NCBI GenBank assembly: GCA_031269165.1
Contig: JAISZQ010000254.1
Location: 1 to 7,596, forward strand
Direction of reading: 5' to 3'
Source: Spirochaetaceae bacterium
Lineage (GTDB): Bacteria; Spirochaetota; Spirochaetia; Treponematales; Breznakiellaceae
DNA length: 7,596 nt
Shown piece by piece: positions 1 to 5,139 of the stretch. Made by a program: the position numbers and the translations under genes. The notes beneath the pieces are model-generated. The model saw only the letters and a program-made list of their open reading frames with translations. It was not told the DNA's origin and searched no databases. Every line of letters starts with the position of its first letter. Position 1 is the first letter of the stretch.

Positions 1-242
1 TCGCAGAGCAGGTAGACCGCCTCGTGCAGAAAGCGGTGGACATGCTTGATCATGTCGTCGAGGTCGCCCGTGTAGCCGCCCCGGTTCTTGGCGGACATGC
101 ATATCTGTTCGATAGTAACGGTCGCCTCGCTGTCGGTTCGGGCCAGGTACTTGCCCGGAATTTTGTGCTCCAGATAGTTGGGGTAGAGTTTTACCCGGAT
201 CTTGTGGAGCACGTCGGTAACGTCATTCAAAATGGTTGCCAT
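1..242 (-). CDS. HU/IHF-like DNA-binding domain protein, N-terminal part (cut by window edge)
   Basis: Reading the minus strand from an ATG at 242 gives 80 codons open to the window edge, beginning MATILNDVTDVLHKIRVKLY. The pattern that follows, 'KYLARTDSEATVTIEQIC', then 'NRGGYTG' and 'HRFLHEAVYLLC', matches my memory of the HU/IHF-like DNA-binding domain proteins found in Bacteroidetes and gut treponemes, whose usual signature runs from a LY.N..... start through 'Y.ARV' and 'RGG' to 'FL.E..Y.LCDG'. An excellent Shine-Dalgarno, AGGAGG, lies at 249-254 with a 6-nt gap, which fixes the start. Such proteins are presumed nucleoid or DNA-architecture factors; the family often has a variable C-terminal domain, and that part is outside the window. 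It stands alone here, divergent from the GH20 gene across a repeat block. The family call is from motif recognition; the specific role is unknown. Confidence 0.72.
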   Translation of the reverse strand, partial: MATILNDVTDVLHKIRVKLYPNYLEHKIPGKYLARTDSEATVTIEQICMSAKNRGGYTGDLDDMIKHVHRFLHEAVYLLC

Positions 243-540
243 AATGGACCTCCTATAAAAATAAAATTGAAACCGGAAGGAAGTCTGGGTGAGATGACGG
301 GCGAGGGGGAGATGCGGCTGCCTAGAAAAGAAGGGAAGAGGGGAAGCCGGAAGGGTCTACTAGCGTCGAGGGGGGGGGGAGGGCATTTTTGGGAAAACAC
401 CCCCGTAAAATCCCTTGAAATGGCCCTGAGACGGCCTTGAACACCCCTTTTAGTCCCTTTTCTCGCTATGTTCACGTTTTGCATTAAACACCAACTTGTC
501 ATAAATCTGGGCGCGGTCCCCATGAACCGTGCCGGAAAGA
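243..540. other. Long leader or intergenic stretch with a G10 tract
   Basis: This stretch holds no gene that I can support. It contains the HU-like ribosome-binding site at 249-254 and a run of ten G at 370-379 (ten C on the coding strand of the HU-like gene), followed by A and GGG. A C5 run near 401-405 could pair with part of the G tract. The ORFs that cross it on either strand have low-complexity compositions, and one of them is antisense to the HU-like gene, so I do not call them. If the promoter at 541-570 is right, all of this is transcribed as the leader. Confidence 0.5.
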
Positions 541-570
541 GGTATAACACGAAACGGAAATTATTGTCAA
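541..570 (-). promoter_or_regulatory. Candidate sigma-70 promoter for the HU-like gene
   Basis: On the minus strand TTGACA (565-570) is followed after 18 nt by TATACC (541-546), a perfect -35 and a 4/6 -10. It points toward the HU-like start at 242, so the leader would be close to 300 nt. No better promoter was seen nearer the gene. A TATAAT at 591-596 on the same strand lacks a matching -35. Confidence 0.45.
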
Positions 571-604
571 GAGGGCGGGCGCGAATAGGGATTATACGTA
601 TTCT

Positions 605-642
605 TAACCGCGGATAACGCGGATTTCACCCGGATTTAATCC
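605..642. repeat. Short 'CGCGGAT' dispersed-type repeat
   Basis: The motif CGGAT recurs with a period near 11-12 bases (cCGCGGATaa, cGCGGATtt, acCCGGATtt), followed by the mirror ATCCG. Runs of this kind ('CCGCGGATAACGCGGATT') occur between genes in many unrelated bacteria. It abuts the larger palindromic block to its right. I see no coding potential and no known function. Confidence 0.4.
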
Positions 643-705
643 GCCCGTCATTGCGAACGGGCGGCACATTGCCGAGCGAGTCTTGTCATTGCGAGCGGGC
701 CGTCC

Positions 706-787
706 GTCATTGCGAGCGAAGCGAAGCAATCCAGGGTGAAAGCCCTCCCCGGCTGGATTGCTTCGCCGCTTCGCGGCTCGCAATGAC
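706..787. repeat. 82-bp hairpin repeat, copy 1
   Basis: The left arm of 29 nt (706-734) ends in CAATCCAG and the right arm of 35 nt (753-787) starts CTGGATTG. The arms are complementary except that the right arm has six extra bases in the middle, expanding GAAGC to CGCGAAGCGG. The loop is 18 nt (735-752). The loop differs from copies 2 and 3 (GGTGAAAGCC instead of GGTGACGGCC). Confidence 0.85.
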
Positions 788-835
788 AACGCTCCCCGTC
801 ATTGCGAGCGGGCCGCGCATTGCCGAGCGAACCGC

Positions 836-917
836 GTCATTGCGAGCGAAGCAAAGCAATCCAGGGTGACGGCCTTCCCCGGCTGGATTGCTTCGCCGCT
901 TCGCGGCTCGCAATGAC
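836..917. repeat. 82-bp hairpin repeat, copy 2
   Basis: It has the same architecture as copy 1: arms 836-864 and 883-917. The left arm carries one unique substitution (A853 in GCAAAGC) that is not compensated in the right arm. Confidence 0.85.
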
Positions 918-965
918 AACGCTCCCCGTCATTGCGAGCGGGCCGCGCATTGCCGAGCGAACCGC

Positions 966-1047
966 GTCATTGCGAGCGAAGCGAAGCAATCCAGGGTGAC
1001 GGCCTTCCCCGGCTGGATTGCTTCGCCGCTTCGCGGCTCGCAATGAC
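966..1047. repeat. 82-bp hairpin repeat, copy 3
   Basis: The arms are 966-994 and 1013-1047 and the loop is GGTGACGGCCTTCCCCGG (18 nt). Apart from base 983 it is identical to copy 2. Confidence 0.85.
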
Positions 1048-1057
1048 GATGGTTTCC

Positions 1058-1154
1058 GTCATTGCGAGGGCCACGCCCCCGTCACTGCGTCCGTCGCCCG
1101 CCCATCATTGCGTCCGTCACCCCTTGTCATTGCGAGCGAAGCGCGGCAATCCAG
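1058..1154. repeat. Degenerate repeats and one orphan left arm
   Basis: Four imperfect starts of the motif (GTCATTGCGAGG at 1059, then GTCACTGCG at 1081, TCATTGCG near 1104, and GTCATTGCGAGCGAAG at 1126) occur without a right arm. The last, 1126-1154, is a complete left arm with an altered centre (GCGCGGCAATCCAG) followed by unrelated sequence, including a CCCCC-agaat-GGGGG stem. The copies look like decayed or truncated elements. Confidence 0.6.
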
Positions 1155-1232
1155 TCGAGGGGCATTCTCCCCCAGAATGGGGGCCGAGGGGCGTTCATGC
1201 CACAACCCGCCCAAGGGCCTCCACGGCAGGTG

Positions 1233-1314
1233 GTCATTGCGAGCGAAGCGAAGCAATCCAGAGTGACGGCCTTCTCCGTCTGGATTGCTTCGCCGCTTCG
1301 CGGCTCGCAATGAC
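1233..1314. repeat. 82-bp hairpin repeat, copy 4
   Basis: The arms are 1233-1261 and 1280-1314. Both arms match copies 1 and 3, while the 18-nt loop differs (AGTGACGGCCTTCTCCGT). It is separated from the tandem block by the decayed region and a non-repetitive stretch at 1155-1232. It is exactly 82 bp, like the others. Confidence 0.85.
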
Positions 1315-1376
1315 ACCCTCACCTCTTATTAACCGGGCTACTGGTTTGGGGCTATCCCTTCATTCAGCATATCGGC

Positions 1377-1390
1377 TATTATAACCAGAT
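1377..1390 (+). promoter_or_regulatory. Possible -10 box immediately before the GH20 start
   Basis: TATTAT at 1377-1382 would put a start site at about 1389-1391, right at the GH20 ATG, giving a leaderless or near-leaderless message. There is no convincing -35 at the proper distance and no Shine-Dalgarno before the ATG. This is weak and is offered because nothing else in the preceding 60 bases explains translation initiation. Confidence 0.25.
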
Positions 1391-2896
1391 ATGTTGAAAG
1401 AACTACGGAGCATCCCCAGGCCGGCATCAATCCGGTACCGAGAAGGGACATTTCAGTGTACGGGCCTTCCAGAGATAGGCGGGGACCCGTGTTTTCGCCG
1501 GGTGGCGGGCGTCGTAAAAGAGCAACTTGTCCAAGATGTACGGGCCGGGGATCCGACGGGGGGCGAAGGAAAGCGGATCGTCTGCACAAAAGTGCCGGAC
1601 GGGGAACCCGAAGCCTACCGGATCAGGATTGCCCCGGAAGCCATCAGCCTTAACGCGGCTTCGGAAAAGGGCGCCTATCACGGCCTACAAACCCTGCGCC
1701 AATGGATACTGTCGGAATATACGGGCGACGGGTTCTCGCTGCCCTGCGCGGACATCGAAGATCATCCCCGTTTCCCCTGGAGGGGTTTTATGCTGGATAC
1801 TTCCCGGCATTTTTATACGGTTCCGTTTATCAAACGGCTTATCGACGCCCTCTCGCTACACCACATCAATGTTTTTCACTGGCATCTTACGGATGATCAG
1901 GGCTGGCGGCTGCCCGTGGCGGCCTACCCGCTCCTCACCGAAATAGGTTCAAGACGGCTGGAACATCGGCGCAGGGGACGTTATAGCGGGGGCTTTTATA
2001 CCGAAGACGATATTCGGGAAGTGGTTGCCTGGGCTGCGGACCGGCAGATAGACGTTGTCCCCGAAGTTGACCTCCCCGGCCACGCGAGCGCGATCCTAGC
2101 CGCCTATCCGGGGTTGGGTTGTTCAGGTGGCCCTTATCAGGTTGAAGACCGGTTCGGCATTTTTGAGGATGTACTCTGCGCGGGAAACGACGGCCTATTC
2201 CATCTTGCCGCCTCGGTTTTCGATACCCTCTCCGGGCTTTTCCCTTCCTCCTACGTACATATAGGCGGGGATGAAGTGCGGTTTCAGCGTTGGGAAGCCT
2301 GTCCCAAATGCCAAAAGCGCCTTGAGGAAACCGGCCTCAAAAGCCCCAAGGAACTGCAAAGCTGGATCACCGTAAAACTTACCCGTATGCTTGAGGAACG
2401 CGGGAAAACCGCCATCGGCTGGGACGAGGTAATGGAAGATACGGAACAGTACCCATTGCCCCCATCGGTTGTCGTCATGTCCTGGCGGGGCACCAAGGGC
2501 GGAATCCAAGCAAGCGAACGGGGACACCGGGTGATTATGACCCCTGAGACCGAGGGCTGTTACCTGGATTTCCGCCATACCGAAGATCCCGAAGAACCGG
2601 GGCAGGCAAGGCTTTCCACGGTTTACGCCGCCTATTCAATGGACCCGGTACGGGAAACCTCATGCGAAGCGGCAATTATGGGCGGTCAGGGCAATCTCTG
2701 GTCCGAGCTCATCTATGCGGGGAAAATCGCCGAATACATGGTCTTTCCCCGGATATGCGCCCTTGCGGAAGCCCTCTGGACGCCCCCGGAAGTCAAAGAT
2801 TTTGACGATTTTTCCCGGCGGCTTCCCGTTCATCAAGAACGGCTGGATAAACTGGGGCTTCTCCAATACCGGGGGGCTTTGGGTAAAGACCAGTAG
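1391..2896 (+). CDS. Beta-N-acetylhexosaminidase, glycoside hydrolase family 20
   Basis: A 501-residue protein of normal GH20 length that removes terminal beta-linked GlcNAc or GalNAc by substrate-assisted catalysis. Residues about 1-128 form the GH20b-like N-terminal domain, and a (beta/alpha)8 barrel starts at 'FPWRGFMLDTSRHF' (128-141; R139 is the conserved substrate-binding Arg). 'HWHLTDDQGWR' is at 163-173, 'PEVDLPGHA' at 224-232, and 'HIGGDEV' at 290-296 supplies the catalytic pair D294-E295. Active-site aromatics follow at W344 (GWDE), W365, Y391 (YLDF) and W436-x-E (GNLWSE). No signal peptide or lipobox is visible, so it is predicted cytoplasmic, which fits hydrolysis of imported oligosaccharides. 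An in-frame TAA at 1382-1384 limits the start to 1391, but no Shine-Dalgarno precedes it. It is convergent with the sugar importer operon, its likely partner. Its C-terminal coding end is duplicated at 6530-6774. Hydrolysis of chito-oligosaccharides is an inference. Confidence 0.93.
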   Translation: MLKELRSIPRPASIRYREGTFQCTGLPEIGGDPCFRRVAGVVKEQLVQDVRAGDPTGGEGKRIVCTKVPDGEPEAYRIRIAPEAISLNAASEKGAYHGLQTLRQWILSEYTGDGFSLPCADIEDHPRFPWRGFMLDTSRHFYTVPFIKRLIDALSLHHINVFHWHLTDDQGWRLPVAAYPLLTEIGSRRLEHRRRGRYSGGFYTEDDIREVVAWAADRQIDVVPEVDLPGHASAILAAYPGLGCSGGPYQVEDRFGIFEDVLCAGNDGLFHLAASVFDTLSGLFPSSYVHIGGDEVRFQRWEACPKCQKRLEETGLKSPKELQSWITVKLTRMLEERGKTAIGWDEVMEDTEQYPLPPSVVVMSWRGTKGGIQASERGHRVIMTPETEGCYLDFRHTEDPEEPGQARLSTVYAAYSMDPVRETSCEAAIMGGQGNLWSELIYAGKIAEYMVFPRICALAEALWTPPEVKDFDDFSRRLPVHQERLDKLGLLQYRGALGKDQ

Positions 2897-2902
2897 TCGC
2901 CT
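2664..2902 (+). repeat. Direct repeat, left copy: GH20 gene 3' end
   Basis: It covers GH20 residues about 425-501, the stop codon and the six bases after it (TCGCCT). From base 2673 it aligns without gaps to 6545-6774: 230 bp with 12 differences by hand count, about 95% identity. The nine bases GCGAAGCGG before that are also shared, after which the right copy has six extra bases. Homology ends at 2902, where the structured element (2901-3048) begins. Confidence 0.9.
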
Positions 2903-3048
2903 AGGAGCCTGTGGGACTTTGCGTAATTTGCATAAAGAAATGCGTGATTTCGCGCATTTCGACGCTCCTTTGGGAGTTTGCAGAGTATATTTTTGCAATA
3001 AATTGCAAAAATATTTGATTTTAGGGGCTAAGCCCCACAAACTCCTAG
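2901..3048. repeat. 148-bp MITE-like structured element with 15-bp inverted ends
   Basis: The ends CTAGGAGCCTGTGGG (2901-2915) and CCCACAAACTCCTAG (3034-3048) are inverted repeats with two mismatches. Inside are an AAATGCG/CGCATTT stem (2938-2944 with 2953-2959), a perfect 12-bp stem with a TAAA loop (2987-2998 with 3003-3014), and a GGGGC-taa-GCCCC stem (3024-3036). It has no coding capacity. The symmetry suggests a small non-autonomous element or a structured RNA repeat. It also sits where a terminator for the GH20 gene would be expected. No clean target-site duplication is visible. Confidence 0.6.
2987..3014 (+). terminator. Perfect 12-bp stem-loop, possible bidirectional terminator
   Basis: ATATTTTTGCAA pairs perfectly with TTGCAAAAATAT around a TAAA loop, and TTGATTTTA follows on the plus strand. 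It lies 90 nt after the GH20 stop. The stem is AT-rich and the T run is interrupted, so termination is possible but not strong. Confidence 0.3.
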
Positions 3049-3058
3049 CGGGCTGAGG

Positions 3059-3076
3059 CTGTTTCAAAACCTCACG
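3059..3076. repeat. Half copy of the CTGTTTCAAAAC hairpin repeat
   Basis: CTGTTTCAAAACCTCACG is identical over 18 bases to one arm, the loop and the first base of the second arm of the hairpin at 5104-5132 (read on its minus strand). The second arm is missing here and is replaced by AGATTTTTCC. It is a sibling repeat or a truncated one. Confidence 0.65.
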
Positions 3077-3217
3077 AGATTTTTCCTCGCCGTGATCCGG
3101 GGGCGTTACGGGGGTGGTAAACCCCCGTAGAGGGGGATAGCGGAAGACCAAACGGAGGGAGGTGCGGACGTGCCTTTAGGCGTGGACGCATCGACCGGAG
3201 TGCGTGTCTGGAGCGAA

Positions 3218-3233
3218 GGGGGAGACTTCCCCC
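3218..3233 (-). terminator. Candidate transcription end after the importer operon
   Basis: A 6-bp GC-rich stem (GGGGGA / TCCCCC, 4-nt loop) lies about 35 nt downstream of the last permease stop when read on the minus strand. No T run follows on that strand, so it is not a textbook intrinsic terminator. It could act as a 3'-end stabiliser. Confidence 0.25.
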
Positions 3234-3268
3234 AACTAAATAGTTACGAAGATTTTTTAAGTACCGTA

Positions 3269-4126
3269 TTATTGTTTTACCGCGCCGGCCATGCCTTCCA
3301 CAAAGTGCCGCTGGAATAGCAAATAGACCGCCAATACGGGCAAAAGAGAAATAAGCACACCGGCGCAGAGCAGTCCGTAATCGGTCCCGTGTTCGCCGAC
3401 AAACGTCATAAGGCCGACGGGAACCGTTTTCTTGGCATTGTCGTTTATGATAACCATCGCCAGAAGATACTCGTTCCATGTGGCAAGGAAATCGGTAATA
3501 ACCAGTGTGGCTATGGCGGGCTTTGCGACAGGAATAATGATTTTCCAGAAAAGTTGCAACTTGGTACAGCCGTCGATTATAGCCGCCTCATCCATTTCTT
3601 TGGGAATGGTACGGAAAAATCCCCGAAGCACCAAAATCCCGTAGGAAATGCCGAATCCTATATACACATAAAACAATCCGGCATAGGTATTCAGCAGGTT
3701 GAGCCGTGAATACACGATGTTGATCGGTACGAGGGCAGCCTGAAAAGGAAGCATCATCCCGATAATAAAGAAAACAAAAAGCCCGGTTTTATGCTTGATG
3801 TCGAGCCGGGTCAGGGCAAAGGCCGCCAAAGCCTCTACCAGTATGCCCAGCGGCACCTTCAAACAGCAGATCAGCAGATCGTTGCGCATATAGGCAAAAA
3901 GTCTGCCCTTGATAAAGGCATCGGCAAAGTTGCCCCAGGCGACGCTTGCGGGCAAACTAAACAGGCTGGCGTTATTATAAAAATCTTGTTTGCCTTTTAT
4001 CGCTGTCGCTATCAGGGTGTAGATAGGGGCCGCCCATACCAAAACCAGAGCGATAAGAATGAGGTACAGCGCGGTCTTTCTCAACTGCTTGGTATGTTGT
4101 GCTTGTATGATTGTTTTTGCCCGCAT
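3269..4126 (-). CDS. CUT1 sugar ABC transporter, MalG-like inner-membrane permease
   Basis: A 285-residue protein with about six membrane segments (roughly residues 17-41, 83-108, 116-138, 148-168, 203-226, 251-271). The cytoplasmic EAA loop that docks the ATPase is intact: E180-A-A at 180-182, G186, and I196-I-I-P199, spaced as in the family consensus EAA---G---------I-LP. The size and the N-terminal segment before a long periplasmic loop fit the MalG/LacG class (second permease of a CUT1 importer). The start is set by AAGGAGGAAAATC just before the ATG. It follows the MalF-like gene by 14 nt, so the two are co-transcribed. The protein forms the membrane channel with that partner. No ATPase gene follows; the operon ends here. 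The specific sugar cannot be read from a permease. Confidence 0.93.
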   Translation of the reverse strand: MRAKTIIQAQHTKQLRKTALYLILIALVLVWAAPIYTLIATAIKGKQDFYNNASLFSLPASVAWGNFADAFIKGRLFAYMRNDLLICCLKVPLGILVEALAAFALTRLDIKHKTGLFVFFIIGMMLPFQAALVPINIVYSRLNLLNTYAGLFYVYIGFGISYGILVLRGFFRTIPKEMDEAAIIDGCTKLQLFWKIIIPVAKPAIATLVITDFLATWNEYLLAMVIINDNAKKTVPVGLMTFVGEHGTDYGLLCAGVLISLLPVLAVYLLFQRHFVEGMAGAVKQ

Positions 4127-4140
4127 GATTTTCCTCCTTC

Positions 4141-5007
4141 TTAATCCTTCCGCGCGGTAAAAGAGATATAGGGCACGATCACGACCATCATAAAGACGAC
4201 CATGAGGATCGCGACAGCCGTACCGTATCCGACATTGTTGTACCGAAAGGTCTGGGAGTACATATACGTGGACATCATCTGTGTCGCGTTATTCGGCCCC
4301 CCGGCGGTAAGGCCCATTACCACATCAAAGACCTTCATGGCCCCGACGATCAAATTCGCTATGACGATGACAAAGGTTTCTTTCATCATGGGGATGGTGA
4401 CCGCGAAAAATCGGTAAACACTACCCGCCCCGTCAATGGTAGCGGCTTCCAGCACGTCTTCGGGCACCGTTTGGAGTCCGGCGAGAAAGAAAATCATGGG
4501 CTGTCCGACAGACTGCCACAGGGAAGCAAAGAATATTGCGTAGAGACTCGCCGTGGGACTGGAAATCCAACTCTGTTGAAAATCGCTTCCCAGTATTTTG
4601 AACAATTGATTGATGAACCCATAACTGGGGTTGTATATCCAGCGCCAGATGATGGCGACCGCGATAGACGCGATGACTGCGGGAAAATAAAAGAAACCCC
4701 GAAAAAAAGTTCGGCCCGCAAAGGGTTTATTGAGCATAACCGCAAGCCCCAGAGAAGCCGACAGGGTAACAAAGAGGGAGAGGACAATCCATATCAGATT
4801 GTTCAACATTGCCTTGGTGAAAATGGAATCCTGAAAAAGGGTAACGAAGTTGTTCAAGCCCACAAATTCCATCGCCGCGATGCCGTTCCATTTGAACAGG
4901 CTGATGACCAAAGAATACACGACCGGAATCATCACGACGGAAAGGTAGATGACGCCCGCAGGTACTAAAAACAACCATGCGGTGATGTTTGCCTTTTTGC
5001 GTTCCAT
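4141..5007 (-). CDS. CUT1 sugar ABC transporter, MalF-like inner-membrane permease
   Basis: A 288-residue protein with six predicted membrane segments (about 9-36, 69-92, 104-124, 154-176, 209-232, 262-284). The EAA loop is 'EAATIDGAGSVYRFFAVTIP' at 187-206, with E187, G193 and I205-P206 in the expected places. The 'TAGGPNNAT' stretch at 234-242, just before the last segment, is a hallmark of CUT1 first permeases of the UgpA/LacF type. A short N terminus without the extra MalF periplasmic domain also fits that type. GGAG sits upstream of the ATG at 5007. It is the middle gene of the operon: the binding protein ends 132 nt upstream with a strong hairpin in the gap, and the MalG-like gene starts 14 nt downstream. 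Confidence 0.93.
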   Translation of the reverse strand: MERKKANITAWLFLVPAGVIYLSVVMIPVVYSLVISLFKWNGIAAMEFVGLNNFVTLFQDSIFTKAMLNNLIWIVLSLFVTLSASLGLAVMLNKPFAGRTFFRGFFYFPAVIASIAVAIIWRWIYNPSYGFINQLFKILGSDFQQSWISSPTASLYAIFFASLWQSVGQPMIFFLAGLQTVPEDVLEAATIDGAGSVYRFFAVTIPMMKETFVIVIANLIVGAMKVFDVVMGLTAGGPNNATQMMSTYMYSQTFRYNNVGYGTAVAILMVVFMMVVIVPYISFTARKD

Positions 5008-5103
5008 ATTTTCTCCAAAAAACAGGGGGCGTGATGCGATTCTCCGTTATAGAACCGAAAAACCGCCGCAACCCCCCGTTCACGTAATGACGGAAACTGG
5101 AGC

Positions 5104-5132
5104 CTGTTTCAAAACGTGAGGTTTTGAAACAG
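5104..5132. repeat. Perfect 12-bp hairpin between binding-protein and permease genes
   Basis: CTGTTTCAAAAC (5104-5115) pairs perfectly with GTTTTGAAACAG (5121-5132) around the loop GTGAG. It begins 7 nt after the binding-protein stop in the 132-nt gap. In many CUT1 and Mal operons a hairpin at this place protects the binding-protein mRNA and lowers permease expression (for example the malE-malF REP of E. coli); the same role here is an inference. An 18-base match lies at 3059-3076, so it belongs to a repeat family. Confidence 0.75.
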
Positions 5133-5139
5133 CGTCTCA

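Larger units (their letters stand above)
788..1047. repeat. Direct tandem repeat, 2 x 130 bp
   Basis: 788-917 and 918-1047 are identical by eye except for one base (A853 versus G983). Each unit is a 48-bp linker plus one 82-bp hairpin. The spacing of hairpin copies 1, 2 and 3 is also exactly 130 bp (starts 706, 836, 966), but the linker before copy 1 is diverged and carries a further partial GTCATTGCGAGCGGGCC word at 685-705. This is a recent tandem duplication, by slippage or unequal recombination. Confidence 0.88.
644..1320. repeat. Cluster of GTCATTGCGAGC palindromic repeats (gene-free)
   Basis: This roughly 680-bp block is built almost wholly from the word GTCATTGCGAGC and its complement. 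It contains four full 82-bp hairpins (706-787, 836-917, 966-1047, 1233-1314), a single-arm copy at 1126-1154, and shorter linker words such as GCATTGCCGAGCGA. ORFs run through it in several frames and on both strands with the same repeated peptide words (for example LRAKRSNPG and DCFAASRLAMT). That is what a palindromic repeat gives when translated and is not evidence of a protein. Comparable 'CATTGCGAGCGAAGCGAAGCAATCC' repeats are, to my knowledge, scattered through many bacterial genomes. It separates the divergent HU-like and GH20 genes. Confidence 0.85.
3049..3268. other. Convergent intergenic DNA with several hairpins, no gene
   Basis: Between the 148-bp element and the permease stop I see only structured sequence. 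There is a CTGTTTCAAAACCTCACG copy (3059-3076), a CACGAG...CTCGCCGTG imperfect stem (about 3073-3093), ACGGGGGT-ggtaa-ACCCCCGT (3108-3128), and GGGGGA-gact-TCCCCC (3218-3233). The ORFs crossing it are rich in Arg and Pro and span two different repeat types, so I do not call them. Confidence 0.55.

Noticed and set aside
24..440. Plus-strand ORF of 138 codons at the left edge
   Set aside because: Its first half is antisense to the well-supported HU-like gene, and its second half is low-complexity Gly/Arg/Lys encoded by the G-rich tract.
227..550. Minus-strand ORF of 107 codons upstream of the HU-like gene
   Set aside because: It starts at a non-ATG codon inside the candidate promoter, reads through the C10 tract, overlaps the HU-like start and ribosome-binding site, and shows no recognisable domain.
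706..1314. Regularly spaced repeats considered as a CRISPR array
   Set aside because: The repeats are 82 bp with internal dyads, the linkers are themselves repeated instead of unique, and no cas gene is present.
604..1384. Many overlapping ORFs on both strands of the repeat block, up to 150 codons
   Set aside because: They all translate the same palindromic repeat and its complement (LRAKRSNPG, DCFAASRLAMT words), have no ribosome-binding sites, and change frame between repeat units.
2901..3048. Insertion sequence with a transposase
   Set aside because: The element is only 148 bp and no transposase or fragment of one is visible anywhere in the window.
2987..3233. Strong intrinsic terminators for the convergent genes
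   Set aside because: Stems are present, but none has a GC-rich stem followed directly by a run of T in the right direction, so only weak candidates were listed.
2660..3479. Minus-strand ORFs of 163 and 135 codons across the GH20 end, the hairpin element and the permease end
   Set aside because: They are antisense or out of frame to good genes and otherwise translate structured repeats; there is no domain and no ribosome-binding site.
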